Of a DNA stretch of 64,000 nt, positions 47,269 through 56,155 are shown in pieces. The notes beneath the pieces are model-generated. The model was not told where the DNA came from. It saw only the letters and a program-made list of their open reading frames with translations, and made no database searches. Origin of the DNA: Streptomyces sp. SJL17-4 (GTDB lineage Bacteria; Actinomycetota; Actinomycetes; Streptomycetales; Streptomycetaceae); assembly GCF_036826855.1 (NCBI RefSeq), contig NZ_CP104578.1:558001-622000 (forward strand), read 5' to 3'. Each line of letters starts with the position of its first letter. Position 1 is the stretch's first letter. Both the position numbers and the translations under genes were made by a program.

Positions 47269-48903
47269 ATGACCTCGGCCGATCTGGTCCTCACCGGCGG
47301 ACCCGTCTTCACGGTCGACCCCGCCCGCACCCGGGCGAGCTCGCTCGCGGTCGTCGGCGACCGCATCGTCGCCGTCGGCCACGACGAGGTGCGGGAGCTC
47401 ATCGGCCCTCGGACCGAATGCGTCGACCTGACCGGGAAGCTGCTGCTCCCGGGGTTCCAGGACGCCCATGTCCACGCGGTGTTCGGCGGTTCGGAACTGG
47501 CCGAGTGCGATCTGACGGGCACGGTCGGCGTCCCGGAGTACCTCGACCGTGTCCGGGCCTACGCCGACGCGCATCCGGAGCACACGTGGATCACCGGCGG
47601 CGGCTGGTCGATGGAGAGCTTCGCGGGCGGACTGCCCACCCGGCAGCTGCTCGACTCCGTCGTCCCGGACCGGCCGGTCCTGCTGTCCAACCGGGACCAC
47701 CACGGCGCCTGGGCGAACACGAAGGCCCTCGAACTCGCCGGGATCACCGCCGACACCCCGGACCCCGCCGACGGGCGCATCGAGCGCGAGCCGGACGGTA
47801 CGCCCGGCGGCATGCTTCAGGAAGGCGCCACGACGCTGGTGACACGCCTCGTGCCGGCCGGCACTCCGGCGGACCGCCTCGCGGGGCTCCTCCGTGCCCA
47901 GGAGCTGCTGCACTCCCTCGGCGTCACCGGCTGGCAGGACGCGCTCCTGGGCGCGTTCAGCGGACGGGCCGACCCGTCGGACGCCTACGCGGCCGCCGCC
48001 CGCGACGGCTCGCTCACCGCCCGGGTGGCCGGGGCGCTCTGGTGGGACCGGCAGCGCGGGTCCGAGCAGATACCCGAACTGGTGGCGCTGCGTGAAAAGT
48101 TGAGCCACGGCCGCTTCCGGGCGACCTCGGTGAAGATCATGCAGGACGGCATCGCGGAGAACTTCACCGCCGCCATGACCTCCCCTTATCTGGACGGCTG
48201 CGGCTGTGCCACCGCCAACAGCGGACTCAGTTTCGTCGACCCGGGGGCGCTGCGCGGGTACGTGGCGGAGCTCGACGCCCTCGACTTCCAGGTCCACTTC
48301 CACGCCCTCGGCGACAGGGCCGTCCGCGAGGCCCTCGACGCGCTGGAGGCCGCGGTCGCCGCCAACGGGCGCCGCGGCAACCGCCACCACCTCGCCCATC
48401 TCCAGGTCGTCCACCCGGACGACCTCCCCCGCTTCGCCGCGCTCGGCGCCCTGGCCAACATCCAGCCGCTCTGGGCGGCGCACGAGCCGCAGATGGACGA
48501 ACTCACCATCCCGTTCCTCGGTCCGCAACGCAGCGCCTGGCAGTACCCGTTCGGCGATCTGGTGCGGGCGGGTGCCACCCTCGTCGCGGGCAGCGACTGG
48601 CCGGTGAGCAGCCCCGATCCGCTCGCGGGGATCCACGTCGCCGTCAACCGCCGGGAGCCCGGCACCACCGACGACCGCGTCTTCCTGCCGGAGCAGCGCC
48701 TCGACCTGCCCACGGCGCTCGCCGCGTACACCGCCGGCTCCGCCCACGCGAACGGCCACGACGACGCGGGCAGCCTGCGCCCCGGTAACCTCGCCGACCT
48801 CGTGGTCCTGGACCGCGACATCCTGACGGGGCCGCCGGAGGAGATCGCCGAGGCCCGGGTGGAGCGCACGTACGTGGGCGGCCGTCTCGTGTACGCGCGC
48901 TGA
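47269..48903 (+). CDS. YtcJ-type metal-dependent amidohydrolase
   Basis: 544 residues; ATG 47269 follows AGGAG. Amidohydrolase-superfamily TIM barrel of the YtcJ/NfdA (N-substituted formamide deformylase-like) group. Metal-binding HVH in GFQDAHVHAVFGG, further LSNRDHHGAWANTKALEL, lysine/His regions VKIMQDGIAENFTAAM and FQVHFHALGDRAVREALD, HLAHLQVV, and terminal Asp in LVAGSDWPVSSPDPL. Hydrolyses a C-N bond in an unknown amide; cytoplasmic. Divergent from two MarR genes, whose ligand may be its substrate. Confidence 0.92.
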   Translation: MTSADLVLTGGPVFTVDPARTRASSLAVVGDRIVAVGHDEVRELIGPRTECVDLTGKLLLPGFQDAHVHAVFGGSELAECDLTGTVGVPEYLDRVRAYADAHPEHTWITGGGWSMESFAGGLPTRQLLDSVVPDRPVLLSNRDHHGAWANTKALELAGITADTPDPADGRIEREPDGTPGGMLQEGATTLVTRLVPAGTPADRLAGLLRAQELLHSLGVTGWQDALLGAFSGRADPSDAYAAAARDGSLTARVAGALWWDRQRGSEQIPELVALREKLSHGRFRATSVKIMQDGIAENFTAAMTSPYLDGCGCATANSGLSFVDPGALRGYVAELDALDFQVHFHALGDRAVREALDALEAAVAANGRRGNRHHLAHLQVVHPDDLPRFAALGALANIQPLWAAHEPQMDELTIPFLGPQRSAWQYPFGDLVRAGATLVAGSDWPVSSPDPLAGIHVAVNRREPGTTDDRVFLPEQRLDLPTALAAYTAGSAHANGHDDAGSLRPGNLADLVVLDRDILTGPPEEIAEARVERTYVGGRLVYAR

Positions 48904-48923
48904 GCGGGCCGGCCGGCCGCCGG

Positions 48924-50525
48924 TCAGTCCCGCAGATGCCCGAGAACGGAGCGCATCGCCCGCTCCACGCACGCGCGGGACTCCTCGGTGGGGTCGACCA
49001 GTTCGAAGCTGTGGTGGCCGTGCGGAACGTCGACGATCTCGATGTCCGCCCCGTTCCTCCCGGCGGCGGACAGGAACTCCTCGACCGTCGCCGCGAAGGC
49101 CGGGTGCTCCCGCCCGGCCCGTGTCAGGACGATCGGCGGCCCTTCCGCCGTACCCACGACGTCGACGGGCCGGAAGCGGGACTCCACCGCGCCCCAGCCG
49201 GGGAGCGGTGCCAGAGCCGGGTAGCTCGCCGCCAGGCAGCGCAGCCACGGCGGGGGCGCGGCCAGCCAGTCCGCCGCGAGGAGCCCGCCGGCGGAGAAGA
49301 ACCAGAGCGCGATCCGCTCCTCGTCGACGCGTGGGTCGGCGCGGACGAGCGCGACGGCTTCGGCGAGGTCCTCGGCCGCGCGGGGGAAGTCGGCGATGCC
49401 GTGCAGCCGGTGGTCCACGGTCACGCCGACCGCGCCGAGGCTCGCCGCGTAGCGGGCGTACCCGAGGAGGAAGGGGGTGTCCCGTGGTGTGGGCCGCTGG
49501 TCGGCGGCGACCGGCCCGCCGTGGACGAAGACGACGGCCGGCCGGGGCCGGGCGGCATCGACCGGTGGCTGGACGTCGACCGGTGGCCGGGCGTCGACGG
49601 GCAGGTGGAGGTCGACCCGCCCCCGCCGCTCGCGCGGCACCTCGGGTACGTCGAGGAGGAAGGGCAGGAGGTGCGTCGGCTGCTCGTGCGTGGGCTCGGG
49701 CGCGGTGACCCGATGCCCCTCCCCGGCCGCTGCCCCGCACAGGGCCTCGGCCAGTTCCTCGGGCGCGGAGAGCATCGGCCAGTGCCCGGTGGCGATGTCG
49801 ATGAAGCGGATCCTGTCGTCGGCGAGCGCCCGGAACCGGGGCGGTCCGGAGTCCACCAGCATCTGCACCAGGTCGACGCTGGAACCGTTGGCGGTGCACA
49901 GCACGCCGGTGGTCGGCAGGGCGGCGGCCGCGCCGGTCAGCCGGAGCGGCTGGGTGAGCGTGCCCACGGGCTGCGGCGAGGCGAGGCGTTCGAGGCGTTC
50001 GAGCGCCTCTGCCGGGACACCCTCGGTGCTGCCCCAGCGGGACCAGCCGCCCGGCCCCGGCGGCGCGAGCCACCTGTCGTCCCCGCCGGTGCCGTCCCTG
50101 CCGCTCCCGTCACCACCGGTCCCGGCCTCCTCGGTCCCGTCACCGTCCGCCGCCAGCCGTGTCCGTACCTCGGGGTCGGGCACGGAGCGCGCGGCAGCCT
50201 CGCCGTCCTCGGGCAGACCCGTGTCGAGGGAGACGATCCGGGCGACGCGTGCGGGGCGCCGGTCGGCGGCGCCGAGGACGGGGTGGAGCCCGTAGCCGTG
50301 CCCGACGAGCACGACCCGGGAGGCCGGGATGCCGTCGATCAGCCGCACCAGGTCCTGGATGTGCGTCTCCAGATCGACACCGGTCCCGGCGTCGATCCGC
50401 CGGTCCCCCATGCCGGGGAGCGTCACCGGGTACGCCTCCGAGCCCGCCGCCCGGAGCCGGGACACGGTCTCCTCCCAGACCCAGCCACCGGTGAAGGGGC
50501 CCGACACCAGCACGAACGCGGTCAT
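48924..50525 (-). CDS. Tandem alpha/beta-hydrolase fusion with altered first nucleophile
   Basis: 533 residues made of two alpha/beta-hydrolase domains. Domain 1 (about 1-255) opens with FVLVSGPFTGGWVWEETVSR and has the elbow VVLVGHGYGLHP, where the Ser nucleophile of GHSYG-type enzymes is Gly. Domain 2 (about 315-533) has the oxyanion HGGP motif (VVFVHGGPVAADQRP), an elbow IALWFFSAGGLLAADW with Ser, and a His in VPHGHHSFEL, a dienelactone-hydrolase-like layout. Linkers are Gly/Asp- and Pro/Val-rich. The ATG at 50525 has a GAGGAG ribosome site. It is transcribed from a MerR-type promoter and faces a MerR gene, so it is probably an inducible detoxification or catabolic esterase with one active site. 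Confidence 0.85.
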   Translation of the reverse strand: MTAFVLVSGPFTGGWVWEETVSRLRAAGSEAYPVTLPGMGDRRIDAGTGVDLETHIQDLVRLIDGIPASRVVLVGHGYGLHPVLGAADRRPARVARIVSLDTGLPEDGEAAARSVPDPEVRTRLAADGDGTEEAGTGGDGSGRDGTGGDDRWLAPPGPGGWSRWGSTEGVPAEALERLERLASPQPVGTLTQPLRLTGAAAALPTTGVLCTANGSSVDLVQMLVDSGPPRFRALADDRIRFIDIATGHWPMLSAPEELAEALCGAAAGEGHRVTAPEPTHEQPTHLLPFLLDVPEVPRERRGRVDLHLPVDARPPVDVQPPVDAARPRPAVVFVHGGPVAADQRPTPRDTPFLLGYARYAASLGAVGVTVDHRLHGIADFPRAAEDLAEAVALVRADPRVDEERIALWFFSAGGLLAADWLAAPPPWLRCLAASYPALAPLPGWGAVESRFRPVDVVGTAEGPPIVLTRAGREHPAFAATVEEFLSAAGRNGADIEIVDVPHGHHSFELVDPTEESRACVERAMRSVLGHLRD

Positions 50526-50564
50526 GATCGTCTCCTCGCAACTCCTGGGGGATGTCTCGCCGCC

Positions 50565-50595
50565 ACGCTAGGAACTCCCCCTGGGGGAGATTCAA
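50565..50595 (-). promoter_or_regulatory. MerR-type promoter with 19-bp spacer and palindrome
   Basis: On the minus strand TTGAAT (complement of 50590-50595) and TAGCGT (50565-50570) are 19 bp apart, the over-long spacing typical of MerR-activated promoters. The spacer holds CTCCCCC-A-GGGGGAG, a perfect 7-bp inverted repeat centred on one base. It drives the tandem hydrolase gene, 40 nt downstream. Confidence 0.85.
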
Positions 50596-50733
50596 GGAGC
50601 CGTGAGACACGAAGGAGCGGCCCTCGCCGCATACCTGGAGGGCTCCCGGGAGGGGCCGTGCATCACACTGGGGACGACCGTCTGGAAGGGCACCTGCCGA
50701 AGGGCCCTGAGGCCCTCAGGGGAGGCTCACTTC

Positions 50734-51666
50734 GTGGTGTCCGAAGGACTGTGGAGCATAGGGGAACTCGCCCGGCGGGCCGGCGTCGGTGTGAAGACCG
50801 TGCGGTACTACTCCGACCGGGGCCTGCTGCCCGAGGCGGGACGCAGCTCCGGCGGGCATCGCCGGTACGGGGCGGGGGCGCTCGACCGGCTCCGGCTGAT
50901 CCGCTCCCTGCGCGCCCTCGACCTGCCCGTCCCGGCGGTCGAGCGTGCCCTCGAACGGGACGAGGCCCTGGAGGAGGTCGTCTCGGGGCAGTTGCGGGAG
51001 GTGGGGTCCCAACTGACAGCGCTGCGCTGGCGCGAGGCCTCGCTGCGGCTGCTCCAGGACTGCCCGGCCGGTGAGCGGACCGAGCGGCTGCGGCTGCTCG
51101 GTGCGGTGTCCGTGCCGCCCGACACGGCGGCCCTGGCCCGGTTCTGGCGTCGGATCCTGCCCGTACGGCTGCCGGCGCGGGTCGTGTCCACGGTGCTCGA
51201 CTCGGTGGTGCCGAGGCTGCCGGAGGAGCCGAGCCCCGGGCAGGTCCTCGACTTCGCCCGGCTGCACGCGCTGGTGTCCGATCCGCGTGTCGAACGGCCG
51301 GAGTCGCGGCCGGCGCCGCCGCTGCCGGCCGGAGAGTACCGGCCGGCGGTGCTGTACGAGGGTCTGGCGGAGGCGTACGCCCTGGCCTCGGCGGAGCTGG
51401 CGGCCGGGCGCGCCCTGCGGGAGGGGGGCGCGGGTGGCGCGCTGGACTGTTTCGTCGCCGCCTACGCCCACGCGCGCGGGACGGTGGACTCCCCCGGCTT
51501 CCGGCGCGGGCTGCTCCCGCTGCTCGCCCGGAGCGACGGGCCGGTGATCACCCGCTACTGGAAGCTCGCCACCGGCCTGTTCGCCCCGGGTGAGCCGGTG
51601 CTCGGCGCGCTCCACCACCATCTCTCCGTCGCCCTGCACGCCCAGGTCGAGGGCCGGGCCGACTGA
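50734..51666 (+). CDS. MerR-family activator of the divergent hydrolase
   Basis: 310 residues. N-terminal MerR HTH at once: LWSIGELARRAGVGVKTVRY, YSDRGLLPEAGRSSGGHRRY, then the dimer helix. The remaining ~200 residues are a helical effector domain (no metal Cys seen), longer than in metal-sensing MerR proteins and suggestive of an organic ligand (TipA-like size class, without a recognised TipAS domain). GTG 50734 is chosen for its GGAGG ribosome site 8 nt upstream. The 19-bp-spaced promoter of the divergent hydrolase gene is its obvious target. Confidence 0.88.
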   Translation: MVSEGLWSIGELARRAGVGVKTVRYYSDRGLLPEAGRSSGGHRRYGAGALDRLRLIRSLRALDLPVPAVERALERDEALEEVVSGQLREVGSQLTALRWREASLRLLQDCPAGERTERLRLLGAVSVPPDTAALARFWRRILPVRLPARVVSTVLDSVVPRLPEEPSPGQVLDFARLHALVSDPRVERPESRPAPPLPAGEYRPAVLYEGLAEAYALASAELAAGRALREGGAGGALDCFVAAYAHARGTVDSPGFRRGLLPLLARSDGPVITRYWKLATGLFAPGEPVLGALHHHLSVALHAQVEGRAD

Positions 51667-51832
51667 CCTTCCCGCATGGTGGGCAGCCGTCCGTCCACGT
51701 GGTGGGCCGCAGGGTGGCGGATGTCTGTGCCATCCCGGAATCACCGCAGGTCAGAGCGGTGCGTACGGGAGGTCGGGTGGCGCAATACTGCCGCAACACC
51801 ATCCGGCGCGGCCCGCCGCTACGTTCCTTGCC

Positions 51833-52600
51833 ATGCCCGTCGAACCCGCCTCCGCCGCCCGCCCCGTCGCCGCCGCCCGCCGTCTGCGGCTGCGTGCGGA
51901 CCGGGCGCGGCAGCTCGCCGACCTGCTGCGCCATCAGATCCTGGCGGGCGGCTTCCCCGGCGGGATCCTTCCGCTGGAGGACGTGATCGGGGCCGACTAC
52001 CGGGCCAGCCGGAACACCGTCCGGCAGGCGCTCGACCTGCTGCGCGGCGAGCAGATCGTCGAACGGCAGCCGGGGGTCGGCACGGTGGTGGTCTGCGAGA
52101 AGTACCCGCACGGCCTGGACCGGCTCCAGGGGCTCGCCGAGACGCTGCGCGAGCACGGGCAGGTCACCAACGAGGTCCGGACCATGGGGCCGGTCGGCGC
52201 GCCGGGCCCGGTGGCCCACCGGCTCGGGCTGCCGGAACACTCCGACGTGCTCTGCGTCGAGCGGCTGCGCCGGCTCAACGGTCTGCCGCTCTCCCTCGAC
52301 CTGTCCTACCTCCCGATGGACATCGGGGGCGAACTCCTCGGCTGCGACCTGGAGAACACGGATGTGTTCTGGCTCCTGGAGCAGCTGACCGGCGGCCCGC
52401 TCGGGCACGCGGAGATCACCCTGGAGGCCGTCAACGCCGACGCGCACTCCGCCGCCGTGCTCCAGGCTCCGCGCGGGGCAGCCGTCCTGATGCTGGAGCG
52501 GCTGACCTGTCTGCCCGATGGCCGGCCGGTGGACCTGGAGTTCATCCGGTTCCGCGGTGACCGCATCACCATGGGCGGGATCCTCCGCCGCTCCCTCTGA
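51833..52600 (+). CDS. GntR-family (HutC type) regulator
   Basis: 255 residues. Winged HTH: LLRHQILAGGFPGGILPLED, YRASRNTVRQALDLLRGEQI, VERQPGVGTVV; followed by a UTRA ligand-binding domain (EHSDVLCVERLRRLNGLPLS to the end). ATG 51833 with a -10-like TACGTT (51820-51825) 7 nt before it, so leaderless. It is directly upstream of the ferredoxin-ABC-flavoprotein operon in the same orientation and is the likely regulator of that operon. Confidence 0.9.
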   Translation: MPVEPASAARPVAAARRLRLRADRARQLADLLRHQILAGGFPGGILPLEDVIGADYRASRNTVRQALDLLRGEQIVERQPGVGTVVVCEKYPHGLDRLQGLAETLREHGQVTNEVRTMGPVGAPGPVAHRLGLPEHSDVLCVERLRRLNGLPLSLDLSYLPMDIGGELLGCDLENTDVFWLLEQLTGGPLGHAEITLEAVNADAHSAAVLQAPRGAAVLMLERLTCLPDGRPVDLEFIRFRGDRITMGGILRRSL

Positions 52601-52612
52601 TCGCCTGCCTCC

Positions 52613-52651
52613 CCCGGCCGCTTCGGCCTCTCCCGGCCGCTTCGGCCTCTC
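52613..52651 (+). repeat. 19-bp direct repeat, each unit a small hairpin
   Basis: CCCGGCCGCTTCGGCCTCT occurs twice in tandem; each contains GGCCG-CTT-CGGCC, a 5-bp stem. Located between the GntR stop and the ferredoxin start; may act as a weak terminator or mRNA-stability element. Confidence 0.7.
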
Positions 52652-52693
52652 CCGCTCCTCCCCTTCCTGCCGAACCCCTTCCTGGAGACAGCC

Positions 52694-52921
52694 ATGCCTC
52701 TGGTCCCCCAGCGCGCCGACGTGCCCGTGACCATCGACGAGTCGAAGTGCATCGACGGATGCACGCTCTGCGTCGACATGTGTCCGCTGGACTCGCTCGC
52801 GATCCGCGAGGAGGACGGCACGGCGTACATGCACGTGGACGAGTGCTGGTACTGCGGCCCGTGCGCCGCCCGCTGCCCCACCGGCGCGGTCACCGTCAAC
52901 ATGCCCTACCTGCTCCGGTGA
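52694..52921 (+). CDS. 2[4Fe-4S] ferredoxin, AprB-like
   Basis: 75 residues. Two cluster motifs: CIDGCTLCVDMCP and CWYCGPCAARCP, each giving four cysteines. The short form with CX3CX2CX3C and CX2CX2CX3C spacing and the context with an AprA-like flavoprotein recall the beta subunit of adenylylsulfate reductase without its C-terminal tail. It would pass electrons to or from the flavoprotein encoded 3.2 kb downstream. Starts at ATG 52694, 14 nt before the binding-protein gene begins (same operon). Confidence 0.93.
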   Translation: MPLVPQRADVPVTIDESKCIDGCTLCVDMCPLDSLAIREEDGTAYMHVDECWYCGPCAARCPTGAVTVNMPYLLR

Positions 52922-52935
52922 AAGGCCTAACTCCC

Positions 52936-54348
52936 ATGTCCCGAGGAAGACTTCTCCTGCTCCGCCACCGGGCGGCCGACCGGCTGGCCCTCCCCCTCGC
53001 TCTTCTCCTTCCCCTCGCCACCGCGTGCGGCGGGACCGACGCCGGCAGCTCCTCCGACGGGAAGACGGTCACCGTGACCGTCGGCTACCAGTCCAAGACC
53101 ATCAACACCGTCACCGCCGGCACCCTGCTGCGTGCCCTCGGCTACTTCGAGGAGGAGCTCGCGAACCGGGGCCGGGAGGACGGCCTCACGTATCGGGTGG
53201 TGTGGCAGGACTACGCGACCGGGGCGCCGATCACGGCGCAGATGACGGCGGGGAAGATCGACATCGGCTCGATGGGCGACTTCCCGCTGCTGATCAACGC
53301 GGCACGCGGGAAGCAGCTCAAGGAACCGACGCGGCTTGTCTCGGTCACCGGCTACAACCTGCGCGGCGGCCTCAACACCGTGGTCACCGCCCTCGGTTCG
53401 CCCCTGCGGTCGCTCGCGGACCTGAAGGGCCGCAAGGTGTCCACCAGTGTCGGCTCGGCCGCGGACGGCACGCTCGTACGAGCCCTGCGGCGCGCCGGGT
53501 TCGACCCCGCGACGGACGTACAGAAACTCAACCAGCAGCCGAGCGTGGGGGCTTCGGCCCTGGCGGCCGGAAGCGTCGACGCACTGTCCCAGTTCGTCGC
53601 CTGGCCCGGCCTGCTCGCCTTCCAGGGCAAGGCGACGGCCCTGTACGACGGCGCCGAGCTGAACCTGCCGACCTTCCACGGGGTCACCGTCCGCGAGGAG
53701 TTCGCCCAGCGGCGTCCCGCCGTCCTCGACGCCTTCCTGCGGGCGCAGAACCGCGCCACGGATCACCTGCGGAAGCAGCCGGTCGCCGCCGCCGAGTCGG
53801 TCGCGAAGGAGACCGGGCTGCCCGCGGAGGTGGTCTACCTCTACAACGGCGCCCAGGGCATCGCCACCTTCGACCCGGCGCTCCGCCCGGAGCTGATCGC
53901 CGCGCTCAAGGAGGACGTGCCGGTCCTCAAGGAGGCCGGTCTGGTGACGGACGTCGACGTGGACGCGTTCGTCGACGCGGCGCCACTGCGCCGGGCGGTG
54001 CCGGACCTCGCGTATCCGAAGGCGGCCGACCCGAAGACGGCCGAGCACGCGGCCGACCCGCGGGCGGCCGGTCCGAAGTCCGAGCTGTGGCTGAAGGGCC
54101 AGAACTCGGTCCGTACCTTCGACAGTCCCGGCGCGCTCCTCAAGGCCGTCAAGGGGGCCGCCGTGCGGGCCGCCTACGTGCCGGACGCGGCGACGGGGAC
54201 GCTGTGGTTCGCGGACCGGGCGGTGTGGGTCGTGGACGGCACCACGTGGCGGGCCTTCGTCACCCGGTCGGGTGCCGAGCGGTACCTCTCCGGGCACGCC
54301 GGTGCGCGCATCGTCCCGTACGCGGACGCCGTGAGGCTCGCGTCATGA
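52936..54348 (+). CDS. NMT1/SsuA-type binding lipoprotein with NosL-like C-terminal tail
   Basis: 470 residues, over 100 more than usual. Signal peptide with lipobox ATAC. The binding domain (about 35-350) is of the nitrate/sulfonate/taurine type (VTVGYQSKTINTVTAG, YATGAPITAQMTAGKIDIGS, MGDFPLLINAARGK). The C-terminal ~110 residues contain two similar halves: ELWLKGQNSVRTFDSPGALL and TLWFADRAVWVVDG followed by GAERYLSGHAGARIVPYADA, which resemble the paired beta-beta-alpha-beta units of NosL. Between them is a repeat of Ala-Asp-Pro-Lys. It is coupled (ATGA) to the permease. The ligand is unknown; an organosulfur compound fits the AprA-like neighbour. Confidence 0.88.
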   Translation: MSRGRLLLLRHRAADRLALPLALLLPLATACGGTDAGSSSDGKTVTVTVGYQSKTINTVTAGTLLRALGYFEEELANRGREDGLTYRVVWQDYATGAPITAQMTAGKIDIGSMGDFPLLINAARGKQLKEPTRLVSVTGYNLRGGLNTVVTALGSPLRSLADLKGRKVSTSVGSAADGTLVRALRRAGFDPATDVQKLNQQPSVGASALAAGSVDALSQFVAWPGLLAFQGKATALYDGAELNLPTFHGVTVREEFAQRRPAVLDAFLRAQNRATDHLRKQPVAAAESVAKETGLPAEVVYLYNGAQGIATFDPALRPELIAALKEDVPVLKEAGLVTDVDVDAFVDAAPLRRAVPDLAYPKAADPKTAEHAADPRAAGPKSELWLKGQNSVRTFDSPGALLKAVKGAAVRAAYVPDAATGTLWFADRAVWVVDGTTWRAFVTRSGAERYLSGHAGARIVPYADAVRLAS

Positions 54349-55235
54349 GCGCGGGCCGCCGCCGGACCGGTGTCACGCGTGCCCGTCGCCGGCTGGTCCG
54401 GGTCGCCTCGCCACTCGCGGCCCTCGGACTGTGGCAGCTGCTGACCGCCTTCGACGCCGATCTGTGGCTGCGGTTCGAGCAGTTCCCCACGGTCGTCGAG
54501 GTCGCCTCCGCCCTGGGGGACCGGATCGGCACCGAGACGTACTGGCAGGACATCGGGCACAGTCTGCGGCGGATCGCGGTCGGCTTCCTCCTCGCCGCGG
54601 TCCTCGGGGTGGCCGCCGGGACGACCGTCGCCCGGTCCCGGTGGGCCGCCGACATCCTGGGCCCGCTGGTCGAGGTGGTGCGGCCGATCCCGGCGATCGC
54701 CCTGGTGCCGGTCGCGATCCTGCTGCTCCCGACCAACGAGCAGGGCATCATCTTCATCACCTGCGCCGCGGCCCTCTTCCCCGTGCTCGTATCGACCCGG
54801 CACGCCGTGCGAGCCCTCGACCCGGTGTGGGAGGAGGCGGTCCTCACCCTGGGCGGGAGCCGGGCCCGGGTGCTGTTCTCCGTGGTGCTGCCGGGCGCCC
54901 TGCCGGGGATCTTCGGTGGTCTGTCGGTGGGCATCGGCGTCTCGTGGATCTGTGTGATCTCGGCGGAGATGATCTCCGGCGAGTACGGGGTGGGCTACCG
55001 CACCTGGCAGGACTACACGGTCGTCGACTACCCCGGTGTCTTCGTCGGCATGGCCACGATCGGTGTCCTGGGCCGGCTCACCTCCACCGCGGTCGAGACG
55101 CTGGGCCGCCGGGTCACGGCGTGGCTGCCGCGCCCGACCGCCCGGGTCCCGGCCGGCGGGCCCGTCCGTGCGGCGACCACCCCCGTACCCACCCCTTCCG
55201 CTGTCCGTCGTCCCGAGAAGGAGCCGGTTCCATGA
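54345..55235 (+). CDS. ABC permease, SsuC/TauC type
   Basis: 296 residues, about six membrane helices (SPLAALGLWQLLTAF; IAVGFLLAAVLGVAAGTTVA). The ATPase-docking EAA loop is PVWEEAVLTLGGSRARVLFS, followed by VVLPGALPGIFGGL. Overlaps the binding-protein stop and the ATPase start by 4 nt each, so the three subunits are coupled. The C-terminal tail is Pro/Arg/Thr-rich. Confidence 0.93.
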   Translation: MSAGRRRTGVTRARRRLVRVASPLAALGLWQLLTAFDADLWLRFEQFPTVVEVASALGDRIGTETYWQDIGHSLRRIAVGFLLAAVLGVAAGTTVARSRWAADILGPLVEVVRPIPAIALVPVAILLLPTNEQGIIFITCAAALFPVLVSTRHAVRALDPVWEEAVLTLGGSRARVLFSVVLPGALPGIFGGLSVGIGVSWICVISAEMISGEYGVGYRTWQDYTVVDYPGVFVGMATIGVLGRLTSTAVETLGRRVTAWLPRPTARVPAGGPVRAATTPVPTPSAVRRPEKEPVP

Positions 55236-56017
55236 GCACCGTGAGCCCGTCCGCCGTGTCCGCGAAGCCGCCCGCACCGACGACACCGACGGCCCCCGCG
55301 GGTGCGGAACTCGCCCTGCACGGCGTCCGTCTCGGCCACCCCGACGGGGCCGCCGTGCCCGGCCCCGTGGAGCTGCGGATCGCCCCCGGCGAGCTGCTGA
55401 CCGTGGTCGGCCCCTCGGGCTGCGGCAAGACCACTCTGCTGCGCACGCTCGCCGGGCTGCTGCCCCCGCTGGAGGGGCGGGTGACCCAGGACGGGGAGCC
55501 GATCCGCCGGCCCGGCGCCGACCGGGCCGTGGTCTTCCAGCACGACGCGCTGCTGCCCTGGCGTTCGGTCCGCGCCAATGTCGAACTGCCCCTCGCCATC
55601 CGGCGGGTGCCGCGCGCCGAGCGGCGCCGCGCGGCGGAGGAGTGGCTGGAGCGGGTCGGTCTCGGCGGGCACGCCCGCAGGCTCCCGCACCAGCTGTCCG
55701 GCGGGCAGCGGCAGCGCGTCCAGCTGGCCCGCGCCCTCGCGGCCCGCCCCCGGGCCGTCCTGATGGACGAGCCGTTCGGCGCGCTCGACGCCCACACCCG
55801 TGCCGGGATGCAGGACCTCCTGGTGGAGATCCTGCGCGGCACGGGCGCGACCGTCGTGTTCGTCACCCACGACGTCGACGAGGCGCTCCATCTCGGCGAC
55901 CGGGTCGCCCTGTTCGCGACCGGCGACGTCCTGGACGTGCCGCACCCGCGCTCGCGTGACGCCCGACAGGCGCCGGACACGGCCGCGCTGCGCCGCCGCG
56001 TCCTCGACTCCCTCTGA
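55232..56017 (+). CDS. ABC ATPase, SsuB/TauB type
   Basis: 261 residues. Walker A VVGPSGCGKTTLLRTLAGLL, Q-loop VVFQHDALLPWRSVRANVEL, signature HQLSGGQRQRVQLARALA, Walker B VLMDEPFGALDAHTR, H-loop VFVTHDVDEALHLGDRVALF. The Q-loop LLPWRSV pattern is typical of the nitrate/sulfonate/taurine family. An Ala/Pro/Thr-rich N-terminal tail of ~25 residues precedes the fold. Part of the coupled binding protein-permease-ATPase set. Confidence 0.95.
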   Translation: MSTVSPSAVSAKPPAPTTPTAPAGAELALHGVRLGHPDGAAVPGPVELRIAPGELLTVVGPSGCGKTTLLRTLAGLLPPLEGRVTQDGEPIRRPGADRAVVFQHDALLPWRSVRANVELPLAIRRVPRAERRRAAEEWLERVGLGGHARRLPHQLSGGQRQRVQLARALAARPRAVLMDEPFGALDAHTRAGMQDLLVEILRGTGATVVFVTHDVDEALHLGDRVALFATGDVLDVPHPRSRDARQAPDTAALRRRVLDSL

Positions 56018-56155
56018 GAGGCCGCCCGACGGCCCGCCGGAACGCCACCGGTGCCGACACCGGCACCGCCGACACGCTCGCGAAGCCGGGAACTCGCGAA
56101 CTCGCGAACCGCGTACTCCCGACCCCCCGCCCCCCGAAGCTCCGAAAGGCACCCC

